Assembly (NCBI GenBank): GCA_965652645.1
Contig: CBFGXE010000004.1
Coordinates: forward strand, 62,001 to 126,000
Direction: 5' to 3'
Length of the DNA: 64,000 nt
Origin: ZC4RG30 sp965652645
GTDB taxonomy: Bacteria; Pseudomonadota; Gammaproteobacteria; Steroidobacterales; Steroidobacteraceae
Made by a program: the position numbers and the translations under genes. Each line of letters begins with the position of its first letter. The stretch's first letter is position 1. The notes beneath the pieces were generated by a model. It did no database searches and was not told where the DNA came from. It worked only from the letters and a program-made list of their open reading frames with translations. Positions 8,473 to 17,187 of this stretch are shown in pieces.

Positions 8473-9141
8473 ATGAACGAACAGCAGCAGTTGAAGCAAC
8501 AGGTAGGTGCGGCGGCACTGGCCTTCCTTGAAGAAGGCATGGTGCTCGGTGTCGGCACCGGCTCCACCGTCAATGCCATGCTCGACCAGCTGCAGCCCTG
8601 GGTGTCGCGACTGAAGGGTGCGGTATCCAGCTCCGAGGCATCCACCGCCAGGCTGCGCGCCCTGGGCATCCCGGTACTCGACCTGAACGAGGTCGACACC
8701 CTCGGGGTCTATATAGATGGTGCCGACGAGAGCAATGCCAGGCTGGAGCTGATCAAGGGCGGTGGCGCGGCCCTCACCCGCGAGAAGATCGTGGCCGAGG
8801 CCGCGCAGCGATTCATCTGCATCGCCGATGAATCCAAGCTGGTCGATCGCCTCGGCCGCTTCCCCCTGCCGGTGGAGGTGATCCCGATGGCACGCAACCT
8901 GGTGGCGCGCGGGCTGGCGGCACTGGGTGGCCGGCCGGTCTACCGCAGCGGCGTGGTGACCGACAATGGCAACCACATCCTTGATGTGCACGGGCTGGTC
9001 ATCGAGGACGCCATCGGTCTCGAGGCCCGCATCAACCAGATCCCCGGGGTGGTCACCGTGGGTCTGTTCGCCCGCCGGCCCGCCGATGTATTGCTGCTGG
9101 GCACAACGGCCGGGGTGCGCCGCATCGACCGCCCGGTGTGA
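8473..9141 (+). CDS. rpiA: Ribose-5-phosphate isomerase A
   Basis: Interconverts ribose 5-phosphate and ribulose 5-phosphate in the pentose phosphate pathway; 222 residues, the usual length. Motifs are VLGVGTGSTVNAM (phosphate loop, about residues 25-37), YIDGADESN (catalytic Asp region, about 80-88) and IKGGGAALTREKIVA (Lys and Glu of the active site, about 94-108). It follows the 6S RNA-fau-EVE block, a common gammaproteobacterial neighbourhood, but is separated from it by the small-peptide unit and its hairpins. Confidence 0.95.
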   Translation: MNEQQQLKQQVGAAALAFLEEGMVLGVGTGSTVNAMLDQLQPWVSRLKGAVSSSEASTARLRALGIPVLDLNEVDTLGVYIDGADESNARLELIKGGGAALTREKIVAEAAQRFICIADESKLVDRLGRFPLPVEVIPMARNLVARGLAALGGRPVYRSGVVTDNGNHILDVHGLVIEDAIGLEARINQIPGVVTVGLFARRPADVLLLGTTAGVRRIDRPV

Positions 9142-9170
9142 CGCCGGCCCCGTTTCCGGGGTCCCCTGAT

Positions 9171-9200
9171 TTGCCGTGCCGCCAATGCCCCTGCTAGTCT
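9171..9200 (+). promoter_or_regulatory. Candidate promoter of the leuA leader region
   Basis: TTGCCG (9171-9176), 18-bp spacer, TAGTCT (9195-9200). The predicted start falls on or beside the ATG at 9207, so the leader peptide below would be read from a leaderless transcript. Confidence 0.45.
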
Positions 9201-9206
9201 TGGGCC

Positions 9207-9296
9207 ATGCGTCAACGGCAGCACACCATCGCTTATGCCATCCCCGGCTGCGAGCTGCCGCTTGCGCGCCTGCACCTGCGCCGCCCGGCGCACTGA
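9207..9296 (+). CDS. Possible leuA leader peptide (29 residues)
   Basis: Short reading frame starting 6 nt after a -10-like box and ending (TGA at 9294-9296) ten bases before a hairpin with a T-run; leuA follows. The product begins MRQRQHTIAYAIPG and contains four leucines (CTG, CTT, CTG, CTG) in its C-terminal half, in the segment ELPLARLHL. The arrangement fits transcription attenuation. However, the leucines are scattered rather than consecutive, and I see no clear antiterminator, so this is a hypothesis. Confidence 0.35.
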   Translation: MRQRQHTIAYAIPGCELPLARLHLRRPAH

Positions 9297-9305
9297 TCGA
9301 CTGCC

Positions 9306-9329
9306 CGCCCGTTTGGGCGCATCATTTTT
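9306..9329 (+). terminator. Hairpin plus T-run before leuA, possible attenuator
   Basis: CGCCC (9306-9310), loop GTTT, GGGCG (9315-9319), then CATCATTTTT. It lies about 60 nt before leuA. It could simply end the rpiA transcript, or act as the attenuator of leuA together with the short frame upstream. Confidence 0.45.
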
Positions 9330-9390
9330 CCCATTGTTTTCACGCCACCAGCCACAAGGCCGGGGGCATGCAGTTTGCAGGTAAGCAGCC

Positions 9391-11085
9391 ATGTTGAAGG
9401 ATCCGTCGACCAAATACCGCCCCTGGACCATCGAGCCGTTCCCCGAACGGACCTGGCCCAACAACCGCATCACGCGCCCGCCGCTGTGGTGCAGCGTCGA
9501 CCTGCGCGACGGCAACCAGGCCCTCATCGAGCCCATGGATGCCGGGCGCAAGCACCGCTTTTTCAAGCTGCTGGTCGAGACCGGCTTCAAGCAGATCGAG
9601 GTAGGTTTCCCCTCGGCCTCGCAGACCGAGTTCGACTTCGTGCGCGAGCTCATCGAGCAGGACCTGGTGCCCGATGACGTGACCATCCAGGTGCTCACCC
9701 CCGCCCGGCCGGAGCTGATCCGCCGCACCTTCGAGTCCCTGAAGGGGGCCAGGCGCGCCATCCTCCACTATTACAACGCCACCGCCCCGGTGTTCCGCCG
9801 GGTGGTGTTCCGGCAGGACCAGGCGGCCACGCAGAAGCTGGCCACCGATGCCGCCAGGCTGGTCCGCGAGCTGGCGGCGGCCGCGCCGGAGACGGACTGG
9901 ACCTTCGAATATTCGCCCGAGGCCTTCACGGCCACCGAGCTGCCCTTCGTGCTGCAGGTGTGCGAGGCGGTGATGGAGGAGCTCGGCGCCACGCCGGAGC
10001 GGCCGGTGATCCTGAACCTGCCGGCCACGGTGGAGGTGTCCACGCCCAACATCTATGCCGACCAGATCGAGTGGTTCTGCCGGCACATGAAGCGGCGCGA
10101 TGCCGCCATCATCAGCCTGCACCCGCACAATGACCGGGGCACCGGCGTGGCCGCGGCCGAGCTGGGCCTGATGGCCGGCGCCGACCGCGTGGAAGGCACC
10201 CTCTTCGGCAATGGCGAGCGCACCGGCAACGTGGACATCGTCACCCTGGCGCTGAACCTCTATACGCAGGGCGTCCACCCCGACCTCGACTTCTCGAACA
10301 TCAACGAGGCGGCGCGCCTGGTGGAGTACTGCAACCAGCTGCCCATCCACCCGCGCCATCCCTATGTGGGCGACCTGGTGTTCACGGCCTTCTCGGGCAG
10401 CCACCAGGACGCCATCCGCAAGGGCTTCGCGGAGCAGAAGGAGGGTGGCGCCTGGGAGATCCCCTACCTGCCCATCGACCCGCGCGACGTGGGCCGCACC
10501 TACGAGTCGGTGATCCGCGTGAACAGCCAGTCGGGCAAGGGCGGCATCACCTACCTGCTCGAACAGGAATACGGCCTCACCCTGCCCCGCCGCCTGCAGA
10601 TCGAGTTCTCGCCGGTGGTGCAGGCGCTGACCGATTCCAGCGGCAAGGAAGTCACCGCGCAGCAGATCTGGAACCTGTTCCAGGATGAATACCTGGTGCA
10701 CGAAGGCCGCGAGTTCGACTACCGCGGCCACCACCTGGTCACCGCCTCGGACGGCAGCGACGGGGAGATGCTGACGTTGAACCTGGTGCGCGGCGGCAAG
10801 CCGGTGCAGCTGGTCGGCCGCGGCAACGGCCCCATCGATGCGCTGGTGCATGCGCTCGGCCTGCCCTTCGACGTGCTCTCCTACGAGGAAAAGTCCATGG
10901 GCAACGGCAGCGAGGCGAAGGCCGCCGCATTCGTGGAGATCACCACGCCCTCGCGGGTGACGCTGTTCGGCGTGGGCGTGCACGCCAACATCATCACCGC
11001 CTCCATCCTGGCGGTGCTGTCGGCGGTGCGGCGTGCGGATGCGCGCGGCCTGCTGCCGGCGCAGGGCAAGGCGGTCGGGGCATAA
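9391..11085 (+). CDS. leuA: 2-isopropylmalate synthase (long, LeuA2 type)
   Basis: First committed enzyme of leucine biosynthesis: acetyl-CoA plus 2-ketoisovalerate gives 2-isopropylmalate. The 564 residues match the long actinobacterial-type form. The catalytic barrel starts with WCSVDLRDGNQALIEPMD (about residues 33-50), which carries metal and general-base residues, and HPHNDRGTG (about 245-253) supplies the metal-binding histidines. The C-terminal third, from about residue 430, is the LeuA allosteric domain for leucine feedback. The gene stands alone, with a strong terminator after it and a possible attenuator before it. Confidence 0.95.
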   Translation: MLKDPSTKYRPWTIEPFPERTWPNNRITRPPLWCSVDLRDGNQALIEPMDAGRKHRFFKLLVETGFKQIEVGFPSASQTEFDFVRELIEQDLVPDDVTIQVLTPARPELIRRTFESLKGARRAILHYYNATAPVFRRVVFRQDQAATQKLATDAARLVRELAAAAPETDWTFEYSPEAFTATELPFVLQVCEAVMEELGATPERPVILNLPATVEVSTPNIYADQIEWFCRHMKRRDAAIISLHPHNDRGTGVAAAELGLMAGADRVEGTLFGNGERTGNVDIVTLALNLYTQGVHPDLDFSNINEAARLVEYCNQLPIHPRHPYVGDLVFTAFSGSHQDAIRKGFAEQKEGGAWEIPYLPIDPRDVGRTYESVIRVNSQSGKGGITYLLEQEYGLTLPRRLQIEFSPVVQALTDSSGKEVTAQQIWNLFQDEYLVHEGREFDYRGHHLVTASDGSDGEMLTLNLVRGGKPVQLVGRGNGPIDALVHALGLPFDVLSYEEKSMGNGSEAKAAAFVEITTPSRVTLFGVGVHANIITASILAVLSAVRRADARGLLPAQGKAVGA

Positions 11086-11110
11086 CCGGCCCGCCTGCTG
11101 GCTCCATCAG

Positions 11111-11139
11111 GGGCGCGGCCTTGCGGCCGCGCCCTTTTT
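11111..11139 (+). terminator. Strong intrinsic terminator of leuA
   Basis: Perfect 10-bp stem GGGCGCGGCC / GGCCGCGCCC with loop TTGC, followed by TTTTT. It separates leuA from the convergent hydrolase gene 8 bp away. Confidence 0.9.
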
Positions 11140-11146
11140 CATTGCG

Positions 11147-12877
11147 CTACCGCGCCACCACCGGCAGGGTGATCTGCGAGGCGTGGTTCCCGCCTTCGTG
11201 CACGGTCACCGCCTGCGGCGCTACACCGTTCGGGGCGGTGAAGTACAGCGACAGGCGGATGCGGTGCCCGGCCTTGAAGTTGTAGGACATCGGCAGCAGC
11301 GCGAACTTCAGCTCCACGGCCTCGCCCGCCTTCAGCGGTTGCACGTCCTGCTGGCGGGAGGGATGCCAGGGCAGGCCGCGGTTGTCGTAGGGCGCCGTGC
11401 CCAGCTTGCGCACCGAGGCGCGCAGGCCGCCGAGCATCTGGTAGCTGGTGGCCTTGCCATCCGGCGCCACGTCCTCGAGCCTGGCTATCACGTCCACGTC
11501 GGCGGCCGCGGTGGAGATCCACAGCGAGGCCACCGGGTCGCCGGTGATCTCGGTGTCGGCACGCAGCGGGGCAGTCTCGTAACTCACGCTGCCCTCGCCG
11601 TTCGTGGTCACGCTGATGGAGCTGATGCGCACGTTCGACACCATCTGCGCCGCCTGCGTGGCGGAGCCGGGCGGCTTGTCGGTGCCCAGGGCACGGGAGG
11701 AGAGGAAATAACTGGTCTGGCGGCTGGCAGGCGGCCAGGTCTTCGCCGTCTGCCACTGCCGGCCCTCCGGCGCGTTGTAGGTGTAGTACGTGACCGGGTC
11801 CTCCTGCATCACCCCGTTCTGCACGCCCTTCAGCCAGTAGTCGAAGAAACGCAGCTGCTCGATGTCGATGTCCATGCCGGCTTCGCGCAGCGCCACGTTC
11901 CAGCCGCAGTGGCCGCCGGGTCCGGCGATCAGCTTCACCTGGCCCTGCGGCAGGTTGCGCAGCGTCGCGAAGGCACCGTGGCGGGTGCCGGCCTCATCCC
12001 AGTTCGCCGTCACCATCACGCCCATGCCGGGCTTCTTCAGCGCCTCCAGGTGCGCGGAAGGATTGGTCACCATCCACCAGGGGATGCCCACCGTGCCCGA
12101 AATCGAATCGCGGTACGGCAACGGGCCGGGCGAATCGAAATTGCCCGCATGGCTGGCAACTGCCTTGGCCAGTTCCGCCTCGCCGTCCGGCCCGTCCACG
12201 GCCACGGCGGCGCGGTCGCGCTGCGCCACCTGGTTGGTGCCGCCTTCCACCGTGGGCGTGCCCACGTTCTGCCCCGAGGCCATGCCGCCCAGCACCCACA
12301 CCGGATACGGCTCGAACTCCGCGCTCTGCGGGATCACGGCCTTCAGCGAGGGCGGACGCGTGGTGGCCGCCTGCATCTGGCTGCCGCCCACGGCCGAGCA
12401 GCCCCACATGCCGATGTTGCCGTTGCTGTACGACTGCTTCGCGAACCACTCGGTCACGTCGTAGGCGTCGTTGCGCGCCGGGTCGATCCACTCGCCGCGG
12501 TTGTAGCCCTTGTTGGAACCGAAGGAGGCATGCACGCCGCGGAAGTCCACCACCGCCACGTTGTAGCCATGCCTGGTCAGCGCCTCCATCGGCGTGGTGC
12601 GGCCACGCCGGTTGTAGGGCGTATGGCTCCAGATCACCGGCAGTTTCTCGCTGGCAGGCACGCCGTTCTTCGTGGGGCGGTAGAGGTCGGCGGCCAGCTT
12701 CACGCCGTCGCGCATGGGGATGTAGAAGGAAGTCCGCTGCACGCCGTCATAGGAGGGGGTCGAATAGCCCGCGTACTGGCCTGGCCTGGAGACACGCGCG
12801 GGCGACTGGGCGAGGGCGGACGCCAGCATGAGGGTCATGGCTGCTGCAGTGATGCCGGTGGAGATGCGCAGGTTCAT
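11147..12877 (-). CDS. CocE/NonD (peptidase S15-like) alpha/beta hydrolase, exported
   Basis: Hydrolase of 576 residues with an N-terminal signal peptide (MNLRISTGITAAAMTLMLAS, cleaved near AQS), so periplasmic or secreted. The S15/CocE fold shows in the strand FYIPMRDGVKLAADLYRP, the oxyanion region VIWSHTPYNRR, the nucleophile elbow GMWGCSAVGGSQ (Ser at about residue 165) and the C-terminal jelly-roll domain ending in HRIRLSLYFTAPN. Such enzymes cleave esters, amides or acyl-peptides; the substrate cannot be told. A clear ribosome site (GGAGGAAG) precedes the ATG. It is divergent from the dihaem oxidoreductase gene. Confidence 0.85.
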   Translation of the reverse strand: MNLRISTGITAAAMTLMLASALAQSPARVSRPGQYAGYSTPSYDGVQRTSFYIPMRDGVKLAADLYRPTKNGVPASEKLPVIWSHTPYNRRGRTTPMEALTRHGYNVAVVDFRGVHASFGSNKGYNRGEWIDPARNDAYDVTEWFAKQSYSNGNIGMWGCSAVGGSQMQAATTRPPSLKAVIPQSAEFEPYPVWVLGGMASGQNVGTPTVEGGTNQVAQRDRAAVAVDGPDGEAELAKAVASHAGNFDSPGPLPYRDSISGTVGIPWWMVTNPSAHLEALKKPGMGVMVTANWDEAGTRHGAFATLRNLPQGQVKLIAGPGGHCGWNVALREAGMDIDIEQLRFFDYWLKGVQNGVMQEDPVTYYTYNAPEGRQWQTAKTWPPASRQTSYFLSSRALGTDKPPGSATQAAQMVSNVRISSISVTTNGEGSVSYETAPLRADTEITGDPVASLWISTAAADVDVIARLEDVAPDGKATSYQMLGGLRASVRKLGTAPYDNRGLPWHPSRQQDVQPLKAGEAVELKFALLPMSYNFKAGHRIRLSLYFTAPNGVAPQAVTVHEGGNHASQITLPVVAR

Positions 12878-12972
12878 CAGACTTCCTCCGTCTTGTGGTC
12901 ATAAGCACCCCTGGCCCCCCGGGGCGGGGGCGATGCTAGCAGAGGCGGCGGCGGTTTCCGGCACGGCGTGGC

Positions 12973-12978
12973 TATCAT
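12973..12978 (+). promoter_or_regulatory. Candidate -10 box of the dihaem oxidoreductase gene (TATCAT)
   Basis: TATCAT ends 6 nt before the ATG at 12985, with no ribosome site between. It lies in the 107-bp space shared with the divergent CocE-like gene. No good -35 box. Confidence 0.4.
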
Positions 12979-12984
12979 CCCCGC

Positions 12985-14262
12985 ATGGCTTTTCCACGCA
13001 TTGCGGGGCCTTTTCTCATTGCCGCGGGCGCGCTGCTGGCGGCGCTGGCGCAGTCGGGAGAACAGCCCGCTCCGCTGGCGGGACGGGTGGCCTACACCGA
13101 CCGGAGCAAACCGCCGCCCTGGACCGAAGTGCATGCCGCGGCGCGACGCGACTTCGACCTGGGACAGGCGATCTTCAACACTGCCTGGCAATCCGCGGGC
13201 GATGTGTCCTCCACCAACACGGGCCTGGGTCCGCTGTTCATCGAACGCAGCTGCGATGCGTGCCACGACGATGGTGCCCGCGGCCATCCGCCGCCATCCG
13301 CGGGAGAACCATCCCCGTCCTTCGTGATGCAGCTTGGCGGCGCCGGATCCACCTACGGGCACGTGCTCAACACGCAGGCCATCGATGGCCACAGGCCCGA
13401 AGGCCGCATCACCGTGACCCTGCACGCCCGCCAGGGACGCTATCGGGATGGCCAGCGCTGGACGCTGCACGAACCCCGCTACGCAGTGCATGACCTCGCC
13501 CACGGACCGCTGGCCGCCAATGTGGTGCTGAAGCCCCGCATTGGCCCCGCGCTCTTCGGCGTCGGCCTGCTCGACGCCGTGCCGCAGGCGGCGGTGGAGT
13601 CGATCCGGGATTCGCAGCCGCGCCGCGTGCGCGGCAGGATGGCGGGACGTTTCGGCTGGCAAGGTGATGCCATCTCGCTGGTCGACCAGACCGCCATCGC
13701 CTTTGCCCGCGAGATGGGCCTGACCTCGGAGCTGGTGCCGCAGGACGACTGCACGCCCGCGCAGCAGGCCTGCCTTGATGCCGCCGGGCAAAGACCCGAG
13801 TTGCCGGAGCGCCTGTTCCACGCGGTGAATTCCTTCCAGTTCCTGATTGCGGCGCCGGCACGCGGCCGCATCGACGCGGCTGCGGACATCAAAGGCGCAC
13901 AGCTGTTCGACCGCGTGGGCTGCGCGGACTGCCATGTACCCAGCCTGCCCGTACCGCGCGAGGATGGCGGCATCCGCATCGATCCCTATACCGACCTGCT
14001 GCTGCATGACCTGGGGGACGGCCTCGCCGACCGCACCGTGGCGGGCAAGGTGGTGACCAGCCGCTGGCGCACCGCGCCGCTGTGGGGCCTGGCGTGGGCC
14101 CTGGAAGCCGGGCCCGTCGCGCTGCTGCATGACGGCCGCGCCGGATCCATCGAGGAAGCCATTCTCTGGCACGAGGGCCAGGGTGATGCGGCGCGCCGCG
14201 GGTTCATGGCGCTGGATGCCGCGTCGAGGAAGCTGCTGCTGGACTGGGTGGCGAGTCTCTAG
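12985..14262 (+). CDS. Dihaem c-type oxidoreductase (DUF1111/DHOR family)
   Basis: Exported protein of 425 residues with a signal peptide (MAFPRIAGPFLIAAGALLAA). Two haem c attachment motifs are visible, CDACH at about residues 91-95 and CADCH at about 312-316, the spacing expected for dihaem oxidoreductases distantly related to MauG and bacterial cytochrome c peroxidase. Other family segments are NTGLGPLFIERSCDACH and ALFGVGLLDAVP. Proteins of this family are often labelled thiol oxidoreductase, but activity is rarely shown. It probably takes part in periplasmic electron transfer. Confidence 0.87.
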   Translation: MAFPRIAGPFLIAAGALLAALAQSGEQPAPLAGRVAYTDRSKPPPWTEVHAAARRDFDLGQAIFNTAWQSAGDVSSTNTGLGPLFIERSCDACHDDGARGHPPPSAGEPSPSFVMQLGGAGSTYGHVLNTQAIDGHRPEGRITVTLHARQGRYRDGQRWTLHEPRYAVHDLAHGPLAANVVLKPRIGPALFGVGLLDAVPQAAVESIRDSQPRRVRGRMAGRFGWQGDAISLVDQTAIAFAREMGLTSELVPQDDCTPAQQACLDAAGQRPELPERLFHAVNSFQFLIAAPARGRIDAAADIKGAQLFDRVGCADCHVPSLPVPREDGGIRIDPYTDLLLHDLGDGLADRTVAGKVVTSRWRTAPLWGLAWALEAGPVALLHDGRAGSIEEAILWHEGQGDAARRGFMALDAASRKLLLDWVASL

Positions 14263-14338
14263 AATCGGGGCAACAGCTTCATCGGACAGGCTTCCTGCAA
14301 CCTCGGGGCCGCGGCCCATGAGGTAGAGTACGCCTCGC

Positions 14339-16111
14339 ATGACCGCCAAAGACCCCTCGCCCGCCCCGCCGGCCGGCAATTTCATCCGCCAGATCATCGA
14401 AGCCGACCTGGCTGCCGGCCGGTACGCCGCGCGGCGCTGGTCAGGCCAGCCCGGCTTTGCCGCCCGGCAGGCTGGCGGGCCGGCCGACCCGGCGCGCATC
14501 CGCACCCGTTTTCCGCCGGAGCCCAATGGCTACCTGCACCTCGGGCATGCCAAGTCGATCTGCCTGAATTTCGGCATGGCGCTGGAGTTCGGCGGCGCCT
14601 GCCACCTGCGCTTCGACGACACCAACCCGGCGCGCGAGGAGCAGCAGTACGTCGATGCCATCATCGACGCGGTGCACTGGCTGGGCTTCGACTGGGGCCC
14701 GCACCTGTATTTCGCCTCGAACTACTTCGCCGAGATGCACCAGTGCGCCGTGGCGCTGATCGAGCGCGGCCATGCCTACGTGGACAGCCAGAGCCCCGAG
14801 GAGATGCGGCAGAACCGCGGCACGCTCACCGAGCCCGGCCGCGACAGCCCCTTCCGCTCCCGCAGCATTGCCGAGAACCTGGACCTCTTCGCCCGCATGA
14901 AGGCCGGCGAGTTCCCGGACGGCGCGCATGTGCTGCGCGCGAAGATCGACATGGCCTCGCCCAACATCAACTTGCGCGATCCGCCCATCTACCGCATCCG
15001 CCACGCCCACCACCACAACACCGGCGATGCCTGGTGCATCTATCCGATGTACACCTTCGCGCATCCCATCGAGGATGCGCTGGAGAACGTCACGCATTCG
15101 CTGTGCACCCTGGAATTCGAGGACCAGCGTCCCTTCTACGACTGGCTGCTGCAGCACCTCGCCGAGGCCGGCTGCTTTGCGGCACCGCTGCCGCAGCAAT
15201 ACGAGTTCGGCCGCCTCAACCTCACCTACACGGTGCTCTCCAAGCGCAAGCTGATGCAGCTGGTGGATGAAGGCCACGTCGACGGCTGGAACGATCCGCG
15301 CATGCCCACCCTGGCCGGGGCCCGCCGCCGCGGGTTCACCCCGCAGGCCTTGCGCACGTTCATCGAAAGGCTGGGCGTTTCCAAGTCGGATTCCCCCATC
15401 GACATCGGCGTGCTCGAGAACTGCGTGCGCGACCACCTGAACGAGGCCGCCCCCCGGCGCATCGCGGTGCTGGATCCCGTGAAGCTGGTGATCGACAACT
15501 ATCCGGACGGACAGACCGAGCAGTGCGAGGCGCCCAACCACCCGCAGAAGCCTGAACTGGGCACGCGCCAGCTCCCCTTCGGCAAGGAGCTGTGGATCGA
15601 GCGCGAGGATTTCATGGTCACGCCCAGCAAGGGCTATTTCCGCCTCTACCCGGGCAACCGGGTGCGGCTGCGCTACGGCTACGTGGTGGAGTGCACCGGA
15701 TTCGAGCAGGATGCGGACGGGCACGTCACCACCGTGCACTGCCGGTATTTCCCGGATTCACGCTCGGGCTCCACGGGCGCCGACCAGTACAAGGTCAAGG
15801 GCAACGTGCACTGGGTGGCCGTCGGGGCGGCACACCCCTGCGAGGTGAGGTTGTATGACCGGCTGTTCAGCGTGCCGAATCCCGGCGCCGGCGACCGGGA
15901 CTTCCTGCTCGACATCAACCCGGACGCCAGGCGTGTCGTCCAGGCCCAGCTGGAGCCGGCACTGCGGCAGGCGCAGGCCGGCGAGCCCTTCCAGTTCGAG
16001 CGGCACGGCTACTTCATCGCCGACGCGGTGGACTCCAGGGACGGCGCCCCGGTGTTCAACCGCACGGTGACGCTGCGCGACTCCTGGGCGAAGGCCGCGC
16101 GCGGCCGCTGA
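14339..16111 (+). CDS. glnS: Glutaminyl-tRNA synthetase
   Basis: Class I aminoacyl-tRNA synthetase charging tRNA-Gln; 590 residues. The HIGH-type motif is in FPPEPNGYLHLGHAKSICLN (about residues 58-77) and the KMSKS-type loop is VLSKRKL (about 299-305). The anticodon-binding beta-barrels form the C-terminal part, ending with NRTVTLRDSWAK. A -10-like TAGAGT at 14324-14329 lies 9 nt before the ATG and there is no clear ribosome site, so the transcript may have little or no leader. Its substrate tRNA-Gln gene lies about 4 kb downstream on the other strand. Confidence 0.96.
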   Translation: MTAKDPSPAPPAGNFIRQIIEADLAAGRYAARRWSGQPGFAARQAGGPADPARIRTRFPPEPNGYLHLGHAKSICLNFGMALEFGGACHLRFDDTNPAREEQQYVDAIIDAVHWLGFDWGPHLYFASNYFAEMHQCAVALIERGHAYVDSQSPEEMRQNRGTLTEPGRDSPFRSRSIAENLDLFARMKAGEFPDGAHVLRAKIDMASPNINLRDPPIYRIRHAHHHNTGDAWCIYPMYTFAHPIEDALENVTHSLCTLEFEDQRPFYDWLLQHLAEAGCFAAPLPQQYEFGRLNLTYTVLSKRKLMQLVDEGHVDGWNDPRMPTLAGARRRGFTPQALRTFIERLGVSKSDSPIDIGVLENCVRDHLNEAAPRRIAVLDPVKLVIDNYPDGQTEQCEAPNHPQKPELGTRQLPFGKELWIEREDFMVTPSKGYFRLYPGNRVRLRYGYVVECTGFEQDADGHVTTVHCRYFPDSRSGSTGADQYKVKGNVHWVAVGAAHPCEVRLYDRLFSVPNPGAGDRDFLLDINPDARRVVQAQLEPALRQAQAGEPFQFERHGYFIADAVDSRDGAPVFNRTVTLRDSWAKAARGR

Positions 16112-16113
16112 GG

Positions 16114-17124
16114 TTATTCGATCCGGTTGCCGCTGGCGTCGTAGCCCGTGTTGGTGGCGTTGCGACGTCCCTGGAACAGCCGGTAGCCGGGACGGTTCTG
16201 CCAGCTGGAGGGACCAGCCAGGATCTTGCCGTGCTTCAGCACGGCCTCACGCACGATCTTCTCGCGCGCATTGTAGGTCTCGTCCCCATCGCGGTCGCCG
16301 GCCTGCCAGCCGAAGTCATTGCTGGCCACCATCACGATGTCGATGCCGGGCACTTCCTCGAGGATGGTGTCGATCACGCCCACGCCCTGCGGGTTCTCGA
16401 TCTGGATCATGATCAGGATGTTGTTGTTGGCGTTGGTCTGGTAGGCGGCGCCCCAGAGCTGGTTGAACTGCCCGCCACCGGAACTGCGGTGCCCCCAGGG
16501 CTTGGTGTTGGGATTGTCGCGGCTGCCGATCGGCCACTTGGAGTACAGCACCGCATTGCGCGCCTCCTCGACGGTATCAACCATCGGGATGATGATGCCC
16601 AGTGCACCGGCATCGGTGGCCCTCTGGAGGTCGCCCTTGTTGGCACTGGGCACGCGCACGAACGGAATGCTGCCCGCCTGCGCCACGACGCGGATGATGT
16701 CTTCGGCCTCGCGCCAGGTGAGCCTGGAGTGCTGCATCTCGATCCAGACGAAGTCCACTCCCTCGCAGGCCTTCTTCGCCGCCTCGAGGTCCGGCCCCAT
16801 GATGGTGTTGCTGAAGACCTGCTTGCCTTCCTTCAGCTTGGTGATGACGGTGTTGAAGGTCACCGAACCGGCCGGGATCACGGCGCGACCGCCCGGAGGC
16901 CCACCTGCCCGCGGCCCGCCCGCCCGCGGCCCGCCAGGCCCGGCTCCCGGCGGGGGTGCGGCAGGCTGCGCTGCCGCCGCGATCTGCGCGGTGATCGCCG
17001 AGGCCAGCGCGGCGACGCCGGCGGAGCCCACCAGCAGGTCACGCCGGTTGATGGAATTCGGCTGCGGGGCGGCTTCCACGGAATCCGTGGCGATGATCTC
17101 GTTCCCGACGTCAGTGTCTTTCAT
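16114..17124 (-). CDS. HpcH/HpaI-type aldolase with a Tat signal, exported
   Basis: Metal-dependent class II pyruvate-aldolase fold of 336 residues. The family catalytic residues are kept: WIEMQHSR (His base), RVPSANKGD (Arg), MIQIENPQG and VMVASNDFGW (Glu and Asp metal ligands). Unusually for this normally cytosolic family, the N-terminus carries a twin-arginine signal, NRRDLLVGSAGVAALASA, and then a Gly/Pro/Arg-rich linker, GPGGPRAGGPRAGGPPGG (about residues 61-78), before the domain. It lies 63 bp behind the PQQ dehydrogenase on the same strand and is probably cotranscribed. The substrate is unknown. Confidence 0.82.
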   Translation of the reverse strand: MKDTDVGNEIIATDSVEAAPQPNSINRRDLLVGSAGVAALASAITAQIAAAAQPAAPPPGAGPGGPRAGGPRAGGPPGGRAVIPAGSVTFNTVITKLKEGKQVFSNTIMGPDLEAAKKACEGVDFVWIEMQHSRLTWREAEDIIRVVAQAGSIPFVRVPSANKGDLQRATDAGALGIIIPMVDTVEEARNAVLYSKWPIGSRDNPNTKPWGHRSSGGGQFNQLWGAAYQTNANNNILIMIQIENPQGVGVIDTILEEVPGIDIVMVASNDFGWQAGDRDGDETYNAREKIVREAVLKHGKILAGPSSWQNRPGYRLFQGRRNATNTGYDASGNRIE

Positions 17125-17187
17125 GAGAATGCTCGCGCTTCAGGTTGGTTGTTGCTGGAAAAGGTCAGGGACTGCCTGCGGGCCGGG

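Noticed and set aside
11033..12904. Very long open frame on the plus strand opposite the CocE-like gene
   Set aside because: It is the antisense shadow of a GC-rich coding region: composition is Arg/His/Gly-rich without recognisable motifs, while the minus strand has a signal peptide and full hydrolase motifs.
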